Counted from the first letter of the stretch, positions 34,286 through 43,706 are shown. The stretch: DNA of 64,000 nucleotides from Rhodococcus koreensis (GCF_900105905.1 NZ_FNSV01000005.1:3100001-3164000), one strand, 5' to 3'. Program-made: numbers and translations. The notes: generated by a model from the sequence alone, not told the origin.

Positions 34286-36152
34286 CGGAGCCGTTCGGCG
34301 TTCCCCGCCCGGCCTCCCGCTCCGCGAATTCACGCGCGTAGCGGGTGCCGGCGAGGAGCAGCAGCAGGCCCACCACCAGGAACGCGAGGACGCGGAACAG
34401 CCCGTCGAGGGTGGCCAGGTCGAACAGGAACAGTTTGGCCAGCGCCGCGGCGGTCAGCCCCAGTCCGACGCCGAGCGCGGTGTGGGCGTAGTCGCGGCGG
34501 GCCAGTCCGAACACCAGGGCGGCCGTCGCCGCCGCCATCCACGCGATGGTCGCGGCGCAGTGTCCGGCGATGAAGCCTGCGGACGTCCCGGTGAGCGCCG
34601 TCCCCGCGGACACCGTCGCGGTGGTGACGGCGTACAGGATCACCAGGCCGGCGAGCACCCACCACGGCTGGGCGTCGGCGGTGCTCAGCAGCTTCAGTGT
34701 GTGCGCGTACCAGACGAACAGGAAGACCGTTCCCGCGAGCACCAGCGACGACAGCACCGTGGTCACCCCGAGCGCGTCGAGCGCGCGGTACTCGTCGACG
34801 AGGACGAACGGCGGCGCGGCGATCGCGAAGGCAAGCCCGCCCACGACGGTGAAGACGGCACCGACGGCGTATGCGATCCGTGACTCCGCCTGCCCGCCCA
34901 CGGTGAGGAACAGTGCCGCCACCCCGAGCAGCACGAGCGGTGCGAGGTCTTCGCTCGACCCGAGAAGGCAGGCTTCGAGCAGCGCGAGGGTACCCACGCC
35001 GGCGAGCGCGATCCGGGCATGGTTCGGCAACGACCGGGCCACGGCGAACGCGGCGAACATCGCGGCGGCCAGTGCCAGCGCGATCAGCGTGGACCCGAGC
35101 CGGTCGAAGAGGTGACCGATCACCAGCGTCGGGACGGCCGTCGTGACGATCATCGCGGTCGCGGTGATGTCGCGAGAGTTGCTGCGCAGCAGGATGATCG
35201 ACGACACGAGCCCGACGAGGGCAACCAGTGCGGCGGAGGCCAGCAGCCAGAACCGTTCCGGCCGGTCGTAGAGTCCGGTATTCGCGATCGCGATCACCAG
35301 TGCGATCACCACCGGGCACGTCCTCGCGATCGCCAGGTACAGCCAGTCGCGACCGAGTTGCGCCGGGAAGCTCGCGACCTGGATCACGAACAGGAACCCG
35401 ATCAGGGTGAGCGTGATGCCGTCGGTGAGCACGGGCGCGAGCACGGCGGCACCGGTCACCACGAGCAGGGCGAGGGGTTGCGAATCCCACCTGACCGCCA
35501 GTGCGACACCGGCTCCCGCGATCCCGAGCGCCACGACCATCGCGAGCACCGGCAGCAGCCAGTGATAGACGACCGCCACGGCCACGACGTCCAGGTAGGC
35601 GCCGGCGATACCCGTTGCCGCGAGCGCGATCCCGCCGACCCGGCCGCCGGGACGTCCGAAGACGCGGGCACCGGCGACGACGAGACCGACCGAGAACAGC
35701 CCGCCCGCCACCACCCGCAGTTCCGGGCCGAAGAACCCGGCCTGCGCCGCCAGCACGAGCAGCATCACCACACCGATCAGGGTGACGGCGACACCCGCGA
35801 CGGCGAGGACGCGGCTGATCATCCCGTCGCGCTGCCACCAGGGTTCGCGAACCACCCGGGGCCGCGGCGCGGGTGGTGGTGCGGGCCGGTACGGGGCGGC
35901 CGGTGCGGGCGGCGGAGGTGCCGGGGCAGTCTGCGGCACCGGTGGCCGGTACATCGGCTGCGGCACCGGCTGGGGCTGCGGCACGGGCTGGGGCTGGGGC
36001 TGGGGCTGGGGCCGCGGGACGCTCGCGAGTTGCGCCTGCAGGACGGCGAGGTTCTCACCCACGTGACGCATCTGCTGACCGAGCGCCGAGAAGTCGCCGG
36101 ACAGCTGCGCGACGAGCCGGGGGTCGACCGAAGGAATACCAGGTGTGGACAT
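34260..36152 (-). CDS. DUF2339 multi-TM membrane protein
   Basis: 630-aa protein: a short N-terminal helix (DFSALGQQMRHVGENLAVLQ), a Pro/Gln repeat linker (about residues 47-100), then some 16-20 TM helices to the C-terminus. This is the DUF2339 layout. Role unknown; the linker probably spans or reaches out of the membrane. ATG 36152 has AGGA about 10 bases upstream. Convergent with mmpL3, overlapping by 26 bp, with no separating terminator. Confidence 0.78.
   Translation of the reverse strand: MSTPGIPSVDPRLVAQLSGDFSALGQQMRHVGENLAVLQAQLASVPRPQPQPQPQPVPQPQPVPQPMYRPPVPQTAPAPPPPAPAAPYRPAPPPAPRPRVVREPWWQRDGMISRVLAVAGVAVTLIGVVMLLVLAAQAGFFGPELRVVAGGLFSVGLVVAGARVFGRPGGRVGGIALAATGIAGAYLDVVAVAVVYHWLLPVLAMVVALGIAGAGVALAVRWDSQPLALLVVTGAAVLAPVLTDGITLTLIGFLFVIQVASFPAQLGRDWLYLAIARTCPVVIALVIAIANTGLYDRPERFWLLASAALVALVGLVSSIILLRSNSRDITATAMIVTTAVPTLVIGHLFDRLGSTLIALALAAAMFAAFAVARSLPNHARIALAGVGTLALLEACLLGSSEDLAPLVLLGVAALFLTVGGQAESRIAYAVGAVFTVVGGLAFAIAAPPFVLVDEYRALDALGVTTVLSSLVLAGTVFLFVWYAHTLKLLSTADAQPWWVLAGLVILYAVTTATVSAGTALTGTSAGFIAGHCAATIAWMAAATAALVFGLARRDYAHTALGVGLGLTAAALAKLFLFDLATLDGLFRVLAFLVVGLLLLLAGTRYAREFAEREAGRGTPNGSVSAGSAER
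35954..36013. repeat. low-complexity tandem repeat encoding Pro-Gln tract
   Basis: Tandem GGCTGGG/GGCTGCGG-like hexamers on the plus strand encode the (Pro-Gln)n/(Val-Pro-Gln) linker of the DUF2339 protein on the minus strand. Likely variable in length between strains. Confidence 0.75.
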
Positions 36153-36218
36153 GGATCAATCGTCCTGCGGCGACGGCGCCCACACATGAGTAGGCCTACT
36201 CGAGAGACCTGCGTCGAG

Positions 36219-36869
36219 CTACCCGAACATGCGGCGGATCGACGTACCGAAAGGGTGTTTGGCGGTCACGTTCCCGAACCTGACCTTGCCCCGGACGACG
36301 AGGTGCAGCGGGCCGATGGGAGGGCCGGTCCGCACCCTGTTGGTCGCGGAACCACCGACCGTTTCGACGCCGTTGAGGTCGACCGTCGCCTCTTCCGGCA
36401 CGACCAGCGAGATCGTGCTCGCGTAGTCGTCGATCGTCACGTGCACCACCTGCGTGGCCATGACGGCCCGCGTGAAGTCGAGCGTCACCGTCGACAGCCG
36501 GGTGTTCACCTCGAGGGCGGGGGGAACGTTCCACGAGCCGGTGCGGCTGACCGACGACATCCGGCCGCGGACGACGTCGCCCGGGGGCGGTGGAGGTGAC
36601 CGGTGCACGGTCGGCGGAACCGGCGGCGCCGGGCGGGACACGTACGGCTGGTCGGGGTACGGCGGCGGCGTGAACTCGGAGATCAACTGGATTCCCGGCA
36701 GATCCACCAGGACGACGTTCAGCTCCGCGCGCGTCTTCGCGGCGAGTGCCGTGTCCATCCGTTCGGTGAACTCCCCGAGCGAGAGCATCCCCTGGCCCAC
36801 CGCCCGCTGCAGCAGTTCGCCGACGTGTTCCCGTTCCGCATCCGATACGCGTAGGTCCCGTGCCTCCAT
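36219..36869 (-). CDS. DUF1707 protein with LiaF-like C-terminal beta domain
   Basis: 216-aa protein. Residues 5-55 are the DUF1707 domain (LRVSDAEREHV...GRLSLGEF-like LSLGEFTERMD), then a proline-rich linker and a C-terminal beta-helix-like region (VTLDFTRAVM, VPEEATVDLNGVETVGG) similar to the LiaF/DUF2154 fold used in envelope-stress signalling. No TM helix seen. It follows the response-regulator gene but is separated from it by a terminator hairpin. An envelope-stress link is inferred from domain and neighbours. Confidence 0.8.
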   Translation of the reverse strand: MEARDLRVSDAEREHVGELLQRAVGQGMLSLGEFTERMDTALAAKTRAELNVVLVDLPGIQLISEFTPPPYPDQPYVSRPAPPVPPTVHRSPPPPPGDVVRGRMSSVSRTGSWNVPPALEVNTRLSTVTLDFTRAVMATQVVHVTIDDYASTISLVVPEEATVDLNGVETVGGSATNRVRTGPPIGPLHLVVRGKVRFGNVTAKHPFGTSIRRMFG

Positions 36870-36886
36870 ACCGACCAGGCTAGCGC

Positions 36887-36930
36887 CCGTGAGTATTTGT
36901 TAACCGCCGGACGTTAACAAGTACTCACGG
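36887..36930. terminator. CGTGAGT palindromic repeat, copy 1 (terminator)
   Basis: 18-bp stem with one mismatch (36887-36904 with 36913-36930), loop CGCCGGAC. It is the reverse complement of the element at 42810-42853 except at two positions over 44 bp. It directly abuts the response-regulator stop codon. Confidence 0.85.
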
Positions 36931-37599
36931 CTACTCGAGGCCCTGCTCGATGGCGTACCTGGTCAGCTCGACGCGGTTGGCCAACTGCAGCTTGCGTAGC
37001 GTGGCCTGGACGTGGTTCTCCACGGTGCGGTGACTCAGCGACAGCTTGTTCGCGATCTGCTTGGCGCTGAGCCCTTTCGCGACGAACCGCAGCACCTCGG
37101 TCTCCCGCTCCGTCAGTTTGGGGACCGCGGGGCCCTGCTCGTCGGCGGGCGCACTCGACATTCGGCGGTACTCCCCCAGCACGAGTCCCGCGAGCCCCGG
37201 CGTGAACACCGCCTGCCCGGCCGCGGTGGCCCGCACCGCGTCCAGCAGTTCCTTCACGGACGCGCTCTTCACGAGGTACCCGGACGCGCCTGCCTTGACG
37301 GCGTCGAGGACGTCGTCACGCTCCGACGAGGCGGACAGCACCAGCACCCGGCTGTCCGGCGACACGTCCAGGACGGCGGCGGTGGCCGCGGCGCCGTTGC
37401 CGTCCGGCAGTTGCATGTCCATGAGGACGACAGCGGGACGGGTCGCCGCCGCCCGGCGTCCCGCGGCCGCGACGCCGTCCGCCGTGGCGACCACGGTGAA
37501 CCCGGCGCCGTCGAGGTCGCGGGCCACGGCGTCCCGCCACATCGGGTGGTCGTCGACGACCATCACGGTGATCTGTTCGCCGGTCTCCGTGTCACTCAT
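36931..37599 (-). CDS. NarL/LuxR-type response regulator
   Basis: 222-aa two-component regulator. Receiver domain with VVDDHPMW near the N-terminus and phospho-acceptor Asp61 in VLMDMQLPDG; C-terminal LuxR helix-turn-helix LTEREtEVLRFVAKGLS...NKLSLSHRTVENHV. ATG 37599 gives MSDTETGEQ. It overlaps the histidine-kinase gene by 8 bp, so the two are coupled. Targets cannot be read; the kinase's sensor type and neighbours suggest envelope stress. Confidence 0.92.
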   Translation of the reverse strand: MSDTETGEQITVMVVDDHPMWRDAVARDLDGAGFTVVATADGVAAAGRRAAATRPAVVLMDMQLPDGNGAAATAAVLDVSPDSRVLVLSASSERDDVLDAVKAGASGYLVKSASVKELLDAVRATAAGQAVFTPGLAGLVLGEYRRMSSAPADEQGPAVPKLTERETEVLRFVAKGLSAKQIANKLSLSHRTVENHVQATLRKLQLANRVELTRYAIEQGLE

Positions 37600-38794
37600 G
37601 CGTTTCGTCTCCCTTCGGCACGCGGATCTCCCATTCGGTGCCCTGGCCGGGTTCGGTGTCGAGTGCGGCGGTGCCGCCGAGCGCACCGACGCGGCCCAGA
37701 ATGGATTTCGATACTCCCATGCGACCCTCGGCCTCCGCTTCGGCCAGCCGTCCCGGGGCGATGCCGCTGCCGTCGTCGCGGACGCTGACGATCACCTCGG
37801 CGCCCAGATCCTCCAGCAAGACGTATGCCCTGGCGCCGGACCCCGCGTGCAACGTGACGTTGGACAGTGCCGTGTCGACGATCGCGACGAGTTCGGTCGC
37901 CCGTCCGCGCTCGATCGTCACCGGATCCGCCGGAGTCGACACGGACACCGTGGTGCTCGCCCGCGTGCCCAGCAGCAGTCGCACGTCGATCGCGCTCCCA
38001 CCCAGATCCGACGCGACACCCGCGCCCTGCTCGGAGATCAGCATGCGCAGCGCCACCTCCTGCTCGCCGGCGAGCTCCGCGAGTTCGGCTGCGGGCCCGC
38101 CGATCTCGTTGCCCCTGCGACGGACGAGCGCGAGCACCTGCAGGACGCCGTCATGCACCTCGCGGGCGAGTCGTTCCCGTTCCTCGGTGGCGGCGGCCAA
38201 CCGCACCGCCTGCTCCAGCTGGGCCTGCGCGCGCCTCGCGGTGGTGGTGGCGAGCCCGAGCGCCAACCCCACCGACACCAGGACTGGTGCCGTCGCGTCC
38301 TTCCACAGGTCGAGGTTGACCTGATCGCGCACCACCGCGCTCACGGCCGCCATGAGCACCCCGGACGCCATGCCGAGCCACGGCCCGCCGAAGACGGCGG
38401 CGGAGATCACCGCGTTGGTGACCCACAGCGTCGTCGGCAGCGTCTGATGGTGGCTGTACCAATCGTGATCGGAGACGAGGCGCGTCGACGCCATCAGCGC
38501 GATGGCGATCACCTGGTCGGCGATCACGACCTGGTAGCGCGGAACCTTCCCGTGGGACAGCAGGACCGCCGACAGTCCCGACCACACCGCCATCAGGGCG
38601 ACGAAGAACCAGCTCAGCCGCTGATGCGTGTAGTACTGCACCGACACGATCTGGTAGCTGATCGCGTACACCAGCGTGACGAGCCGGAACGCCTGCGCTG
38701 CACGCCACAGCGGGGCATCCGGCTGGGTGTCGAGTTCGGTCGCGGCCCTCGGCCGGTAGTGCAGGCGGGTGCGGTGTTCACTCTCGTCGGTCAT
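37592..38794 (-). CDS. membrane sensor histidine kinase, DUF5931/MacS-like
   Basis: 400-aa kinase with an N-terminal block of 5-6 TM helices and almost no extracytoplasmic loop (residues about 35-185), resembling the DUF5931 sensor of MacS-type kinases, then a HisKA_3 helix with the phospho-accepting His214 (LAREVHDGVLQV) and an HATPase domain (SVRDDGSGIAPG). The N-box reads DTALSNVTLHAG. An intramembrane-sensing design suits envelope or lipid stress. It overlaps the upstream transporter gene by 17 bp and the downstream regulator by 8 bp. Confidence 0.88.
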   Translation of the reverse strand: MTDESEHRTRLHYRPRAATELDTQPDAPLWRAAQAFRLVTLVYAISYQIVSVQYYTHQRLSWFFVALMAVWSGLSAVLLSHGKVPRYQVVIADQVIAIALMASTRLVSDHDWYSHHQTLPTTLWVTNAVISAAVFGGPWLGMASGVLMAAVSAVVRDQVNLDLWKDATAPVLVSVGLALGLATTTARRAQAQLEQAVRLAAATEERERLAREVHDGVLQVLALVRRRGNEIGGPAAELAELAGEQEVALRMLISEQGAGVASDLGGSAIDVRLLLGTRASTTVSVSTPADPVTIERGRATELVAIVDTALSNVTLHAGSGARAYVLLEDLGAEVIVSVRDDGSGIAPGRLAEAEAEGRMGVSKSILGRVGALGGTAALDTEPGQGTEWEIRVPKGDETHE

Positions 38795-40007
38795 GGGTCT
38801 GCGCCGGGTTCTCCAAGTGCGGGTCGTCGTGGTGAGGCGGTGTGTCGGCCTCGGCCGGATAGAGCGGGACCGACGGGTCGTCGACCTCGAGTGCGTCGTA
38901 GGTGGCTTCGGGATCCGCCGACAGCAGTGACCGCACCGCCGTGTTCAGCAGCGCGACGATCGGCACCGCCAGCAGACCGCCGACGATCCCGGCGAGGACG
39001 ATGCCGGTGGTGATGGCCAGCACCACCGCGAGCGGATGCAACCGGACCGCGCGGCCGAGCAGCAGCGGTTGCAGCACGTGGGCCTCGAGTTGCATCACCC
39101 CGATGATGATGCCGAGCACGATCAGCGCGGTGAGGAATCCTTTGGTGACCAGGGCCACGAGCACCGCGAGGAACCCGGTGAGGAACGCACCGACGATCGG
39201 GATGAACGCGCCGATGAACACGAGCGACGCCAGCGGCAGGGCGAGCGGAACCCCCAGGATCGCGAGTCCCGCCCCGATCCCGATGGCGTCCGCGGCCGCC
39301 ACCGCCACGGTGGCCCGGACGTACCCGATCAGCGAGCCGAACCCCTCGCTCCCCGCCAGCCGGACCCGCCGCCGGGACGCGGACGGGACGAGGCGGGTGA
39401 CGAACTCCCAGATCTGGGAGCCGCCGTAGAGGAAGAAGATGAGGGTGAACAGCGTCAGCAGGGCGCCGGTGAAGATCTCGCCGACGACCGTGGCAGTCGT
39501 CAGTGCGCCACTCGTCAGCTGTTGCCGGTTCTCCTGGATCGACTTGACCACCGAATCGCCGGCCTGCCGGATCTGATCCTCGCTGAAGTGGAACGGGCCG
39601 TCCGTGAGCCACCCCTGGATCTGTGTGATGCTCGCCTCGAATTGTTCGGTGAGGCCGGGGAGACCTTCGATGAACTGCTCGACGACGAACGTCATGATCC
39701 CGGCGACGATGCCGATCGAACCGATGAGGACGACGAGGACGGCGGCCGACCGCGGCACCCCCTTGCCCTGCAGCCAGTCGACGAGGGGCACCAGCAGCGC
39801 CGACGCCAGGAGCGCCAGACCCACCGGGATCAGGACGGTGTCGAGCCTGGTCACGATGTATCCGAGGGTCAGCAGGCCGGCGAAGATGACCAGTAGCCGC
39901 CATGTCCACTCGGCCGCCACCCGCACCACCGGGTGCACCGACGCCGAGGGGTGACCCCCGCCCTGTGTTACCGCGGCAGTGTCCGAGCGTTGCTCGTTCG
40001 CGTTCAC
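38778..40007 (-). CDS. AI-2E-family transporter (Rv0205-like)
   Basis: About 409-aa membrane protein with 7-8 TM helices in the AI-2E exporter (UPF0118) pattern, including PIVGAFLTGFLAVLVAL and EAHVLQPLLLGRAVRLHP. The acidic tail is probably cytoplasmic. GTG 40007 is my choice; GTG 40073 upstream is in frame. It is the first gene of a coupled transporter-kinase-regulator operon. Homologues include Na+/H+ antiporters as well as autoinducer exporters, so the substrate is open. Rv0205 likewise lies near mmpL3. Confidence 0.87.
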   Translation of the reverse strand: MNANEQRSDTAAVTQGGGHPSASVHPVVRVAAEWTWRLLVIFAGLLTLGYIVTRLDTVLIPVGLALLASALLVPLVDWLQGKGVPRSAAVLVVLIGSIGIVAGIMTFVVEQFIEGLPGLTEQFEASITQIQGWLTDGPFHFSEDQIRQAGDSVVKSIQENRQQLTSGALTTATVVGEIFTGALLTLFTLIFFLYGGSQIWEFVTRLVPSASRRRVRLAGSEGFGSLIGYVRATVAVAAADAIGIGAGLAILGVPLALPLASLVFIGAFIPIVGAFLTGFLAVLVALVTKGFLTALIVLGIIIGVMQLEAHVLQPLLLGRAVRLHPLAVVLAITTGIVLAGIVGGLLAVPIVALLNTAVRSLLSADPEATYDALEVDDPSVPLYPAEADTPPHHDDPHLENPAQTHDRRE

Positions 40008-40125
40008 CTGCGGAGCGTATCGAGGTTCGGGCGGCGCCGGGTGCTTCGCGCGGGAAACACGTGCGCAGGGCACGCATATGCGCCGTTTAGGGGACGTGTC
40101 CTACGCCACCCGGTACACCCCCCGC

Positions 40126-40131
40126 TAAATT
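40126..40131 (+). promoter_or_regulatory. -10 of adenylate cyclase gene, leaderless
   Basis: TAAATT ends 7 bases before GTG 40139 and there is no Shine-Dalgarno, which favours that start and a leaderless message. Confidence 0.5.
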
Positions 40132-40138
40132 GAACGGC

Positions 40139-41653
40139 GTGCGGAAATCCTATAGAGCGATCGCGGCGACGGTCCGCAGCAGATGGCCGCTCTATATGAT
40201 TTCGATGCTCCTCGCCAATTTCATCGGCGCCATCCTCGTGTTCGCCTTCGTGCGGTACGGGGTGCCGATCCCCGAATCGGCAGCCATCATGGCCGACCGG
40301 GTGCGCAACGTCGCGATCTTCGGCGGCTATCTCGCGTTCGCCGCCGTGGTGAGTCTCACGGCCGCCGCGATGATGCTGCGGTCGGTCGTCCGCTGGCAGT
40401 TGCGGGGCGGTCCGCCGACGCGCAGCGAGCAGATGTCGGCGCTGCACGCGCCGCTGCGGCAGGCGATCGTGCACCTGGTGTTGTGGATCCTCGGCGGCAT
40501 CATCTTCGTGCTGCTCACCATCACCGAGATGCCGGAACTGGCGGTCGCGGTGATCGTCACCGTCTGCATGGCCGCGACCACCACGTTCGGCTTCACGTAC
40601 ATGCTCGGCGAACGCATCCTGCGACCGGTGGCCGCCCGCGCGCTCAGCGAGGGCGAGTTCGACCGGACCATGGCCCCCGGCGTCGGCACCCGGATGGCGA
40701 TGACGTGGGGCCTCGGAACGCTGATGCCCGTCATCGGCATCATCCTGCTGTGCGTGACGCAGATAACCACCGACCTCGTGTTCTCCCCCGACGCGCTCGC
40801 GTGGGCGATCATGCTGCTGTCGATCATCGCGATCGCGCAGGCGTTCGCGCTGTCGATGCTGACGGCCAGCCAGATCTCCGACCCGATCAAGCAGCTGCGA
40901 CGGGCCATCGAACGCGTCCAGCGCGGCGCCACCGACGTCCGGGTCGAAGTGTTCGACGGCAGCGAGGTCGGGCGACTGCAGGTCGGGTTCAACCGCATGA
41001 TGCGCGAGTCGGACGAGCGGCGGCTGCTGCGTGAACTGTTCGGCCAGCACGTCGGTGAAGACGTGGCACGGCGGGCACTGCAGTTCGGCACCGAACTCGG
41101 CGGCGAGACGAGGTTCGTCGCAGTGCTGTTCGTCGACATGGTCGGGTCCACCGGCGCCGCCGCGGAGCGTCCCCCCGGCGAGGTCGTGAACCTGCTCAAC
41201 GAGTTCTTCCGCGTCGTCGTCGATGTGATCGACCGGCACCACGGCTTCGTCAACAAGTTCATGGGTGACGCGGCGCTCGCGATCTTCGGCGCCCCACTCG
41301 ACCGCCCCGACGCACCGACGGCGGCGCTGGCCGCGGCCCGGGAGCTGCGGTTCGCGTTGAACGAGATCACCGGCCTCGACGTCGGCATCGGCGTCTCCGC
41401 GGGCCTCGCCGTCGCCGGCAACATCGGCGCCGCCGAACGCTTCGAATACACGGTGATCGGAGACCCCGTCAACGAGGCGTCGCGGCTCACCGAACTCGCC
41501 AAGCTGCACCCCAGCCGCGTGCTCGCGTCGACGAGTGCCCTGTATTTCGCGGACGACGACGAACAGGCGCACTGGGAACTCGGCGAACAGGTCCAGCTGC
41601 GGGGCCGTCGCCGCAACACCCATCTGGCTTGGCCGGAGGACTATCCGGAGTAA
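40139..41653 (+). CDS. membrane class III adenylate cyclase with HAMP domain
   Basis: About 504-aa receptor-type cyclase. Six TM helices (two groups within residues 15-230), a HAMP linker (TASQISDPIKQLRRAI) and a C-terminal class III catalytic domain: metal-binding Asp in VLFVDMVGST, substrate Lys in NKFMGDAAL, and IGDPVNEASRL. This is the layout of the M. tuberculosis Rv1318c/Rv1319c/Rv1320c/Rv3645 group. GTG 40139 fits the leaderless -10; TTG 40130 is in frame. It makes cAMP from ATP; the signal sensed is unknown. Confidence 0.92.
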   Translation: MRKSYRAIAATVRSRWPLYMISMLLANFIGAILVFAFVRYGVPIPESAAIMADRVRNVAIFGGYLAFAAVVSLTAAAMMLRSVVRWQLRGGPPTRSEQMSALHAPLRQAIVHLVLWILGGIIFVLLTITEMPELAVAVIVTVCMAATTTFGFTYMLGERILRPVAARALSEGEFDRTMAPGVGTRMAMTWGLGTLMPVIGIILLCVTQITTDLVFSPDALAWAIMLLSIIAIAQAFALSMLTASQISDPIKQLRRAIERVQRGATDVRVEVFDGSEVGRLQVGFNRMMRESDERRLLRELFGQHVGEDVARRALQFGTELGGETRFVAVLFVDMVGSTGAAAERPPGEVVNLLNEFFRVVVDVIDRHHGFVNKFMGDAALAIFGAPLDRPDAPTAALAAARELRFALNEITGLDVGIGVSAGLAVAGNIGAAERFEYTVIGDPVNEASRLTELAKLHPSRVLASTSALYFADDDEQAHWELGEQVQLRGRRRNTHLAWPEDYPE

Positions 41654-41669
41654 TCCGCTACCCGTTGGT

Positions 41670-41675
41670 TACGCT
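41670..41675 (+). promoter_or_regulatory. -10 of YbhN-like gene, leaderless
   Basis: TACGCT ends 6 bases before GTG 41682, with no ribosome site. Confidence 0.45.
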
Positions 41676-41681
41676 GGCCAG

Positions 41682-42815
41682 GTGGCACAGCCTCGATCCG
41701 ACCCGCCCACTGCCGAGCCTCCTCGGCAGCGAAGCCGATACTGGTGGATCAAATGGCTACTCGGCGCCGGCCTCCTGGCCCTGCTGACCGTCGAGGGAAT
41801 CTATCTGTGGCCCACACTCAGCGACTCGTGGAAAGCGCTCACCGAGATTCACTGGGGGTGGGTCGCGGCGTGCATCGCAGCCCAGGCTGTGTCCCTGAGC
41901 GGGTACGGAGCAGTCCAGCAGCGGCTGCTGCAGGCGGGCGGAGTCGTCGTCAGCCAGCTGAAGTCGGTGTCCGTGATCTACGCGAGCACCGCAATGGCCG
42001 TGAGCCTGCCGGCCGGTCAGGTGTTCTCCACCGCCTTCACCTACAAGCAGACCCGCAAGTGGGGTGCCACCCCCATCGTGGCGTCCTGGCAGCTGGCGAT
42101 CTCCGGCGTGATCGCCGCGGGCAGCCTCGCGCTTCTCGGCGCCGCGGGCGCATTCGCGGTGGGCACCAAGGTGAGTCCGGTCACTCTGGTGCTGTCGCTG
42201 GTGGCCGCGTTCGGCTTGTTCTACGCACTGCGATACATCTCACGTAACCCCGACTCCATCGAGTCGATCGGGCTGTGGGTGCTCGCCCGGTACAACAAGT
42301 TCCGCAAGAATCCCCCCGAAGCCGGCGCCGAGCGGTGGCGGGAGATCCTGAGCCAGCTCGATTCGGTCGAGCTGAGGCGCAAGGATTCGATCATCACGTT
42401 CGGGTGGTCGGCGGTGCACCGGCTCGCCGACGTCGCGTGCCTCGGTTTCGCGTGCTGGGCGGTGGGCGCGGAACCGTCGTTCGCGGGTCTGCTGATCGCG
42501 TTCGCCGCGGCCAAGGCCGTGGGCAGCATCCCCCTCGCGCCGGGCGGGCTGGGGTTCGTCGACGGCACACTGATCGCCACACTGACCGCGGCGGGGGCCA
42601 CCGCGTCGCAGGCCCTCGCGGCCGTGTTCGTCTACCGCGTCGTGAGCTACATCCTCGTCGCACTGGTCGGCTGGGTGGTGTTCCTCATCCTGTTCCGGCA
42701 CAACCAGCACGAGGACCTGGAGATGGACCTCGAATTCGAACGCCGGGAGCAGTCGACCCCGACCACCAACCGGACGCAGCACTCCACGGAGTCCGAGCCC
42801 GACTCCCAGCCGTGA
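41682..42815 (+). CDS. YbhN/UPF0104 (LPG synthase TM-like) membrane protein
   Basis: 377-aa protein with about eight TM helices of the lysylphosphatidylglycerol-synthase flippase-domain family, lacking the C-terminal aminoacyl-transferase domain. SIPLAPGGLGFVDGTLIA is the conserved PGGxGxxE-like motif, with Asp in place of Glu. Hydrophilic tail of about 40 residues. Probably involved in moving lipids or glycolipids across the membrane. Its TGA stop is formed inside the left arm of the following hairpin. Confidence 0.85.
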   Translation: MAQPRSDPPTAEPPRQRSRYWWIKWLLGAGLLALLTVEGIYLWPTLSDSWKALTEIHWGWVAACIAAQAVSLSGYGAVQQRLLQAGGVVVSQLKSVSVIYASTAMAVSLPAGQVFSTAFTYKQTRKWGATPIVASWQLAISGVIAAGSLALLGAAGAFAVGTKVSPVTLVLSLVAAFGLFYALRYISRNPDSIESIGLWVLARYNKFRKNPPEAGAERWREILSQLDSVELRRKDSIITFGWSAVHRLADVACLGFACWAVGAEPSFAGLLIAFAAAKAVGSIPLAPGGLGFVDGTLIATLTAAGATASQALAAVFVYRVVSYILVALVGWVVFLILFRHNQHEDLEMDLEFERREQSTPTTNRTQHSTESEPDSQP

Positions 42816-42853
42816 GTACTTGTTAACGTCCGGCGGTTAAGAAGTACTCACGG
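42810..42853. terminator. CGTGAGT palindromic repeat, copy 2 (bidirectional terminator)
   Basis: 18-bp stem with one mismatch (42810-42827 with 42836-42853), loop GTCCGGCG, between convergent genes. It encodes the stop codons of both flanking genes (TGA 42813-42815; TAA on the minus strand at 42837-42839). Confidence 0.87.
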
Positions 42854-43688
42854 GTGGCGAAGCCGCAAAGGCCCGGATCGCCTCCGCCACCACGTCCGGG
42901 CGGTCCTCGGGCATCAACGTGTAGCTGTCCTCGACCTCCCGCAGTCGGGCGTGCGGGTACAGCTCGGCCAGTCGCCGACCGTGGTCGCGGGGCATCACCT
43001 TGTCCTCGACCGCCCACAGCACGAGGACCGGCCGGTCGAAGCGCCGGTTCGCCTCCGCCCATTCGCGCAGCGTCGACTTGGGCGGCAGCGACGTCGTGTA
43101 CTTGCGCAGGTCCCGGCGTACCCGGCGATCGGTGGTCGCGGGGCGGAACCAGCCGTCCATCACCGGTTTCGGCACCGGACGCTTGCTCATCCATCCCCAC
43201 GCCGCGGGAGCCCGGCGCATCGCCCGGAATCGCAGCGCCTGCATGGTCAGGGCGAGGCCACCGGGGACTGCCACCGCGAGACCGATCGCGCGACCGGGAA
43301 TTCCCGGTGGGTAGTTGTCGAACGCCTCGCACGGCGTGAGGACGAGGGCCCCGACGCGACTGGTGTCGCCGAGCGCGATCAGCACCTGCGCGCCGCCCCA
43401 GTCGTTCTGCACGAGCGTGACGTCCGTCAGGTCGAGTTTCTCGAGGAACTCGCCGATGAGCAGTCCGAGACCGCGCAACGAGAGGTCGGCGTCGGCCCGC
43501 ATCGGGATGCGGTGCGCGCCGAGCGGGAGGGTGGGGAGAATGCAGCGGAAGTCCGGGACGAGTCGCTCGACCACGTGCCGCCACACGGTGCCGTCGATCG
43601 TCAGGCCGGAGACGAACACGAGGACGGGGCCGTCTCCTCCGGTGTCGTCGTACTCGACGGTGCCTGCGGAGAGTTCGATCTGCTTCAT
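42837..43688 (-). CDS. alpha/beta hydrolase
   Basis: 283-aa alpha/beta hydrolase-fold protein. VSGLTIDGTVWRHV is the oxyanion-hole region. The expected nucleophile elbow (GxSxG) reads QNDWGG, i.e. an Asp nucleophile as in haloalkane dehalogenases and epoxide hydrolases. AVEDKVMP carries a later acidic residue; a clear catalytic His is not obvious near the C-terminus. ATG 43688 has GGAG 8 bases upstream. The last residues PVSTS come from the palindromic repeat. Divergent from a TetR gene that probably controls it. Confidence 0.82.
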   Translation of the reverse strand: MKQIELSAGTVEYDDTGGDGPVLVFVSGLTIDGTVWRHVVERLVPDFRCILPTLPLGAHRIPMRADADLSLRGLGLLIGEFLEKLDLTDVTLVQNDWGGAQVLIALGDTSRVGALVLTPCEAFDNYPPGIPGRAIGLAVAVPGGLALTMQALRFRAMRRAPAAWGWMSKRPVPKPVMDGWFRPATTDRRVRRDLRKYTTSLPPKSTLREWAEANRRFDRPVLVLWAVEDKVMPRDHGRRLAELYPHARLREVEDSYTLMPEDRPDVVAEAIRAFAASPPVSTS

Positions 43689-43706
43689 GGCGCTCACTCC
43701 ATTTGA

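Noticed and set aside
35954..36013. Tandem G-rich repeats considered as CRISPR or regulatory repeats
   Set aside because: Hexamer repeats in frame with a Pro-Gln linker; no spacers.
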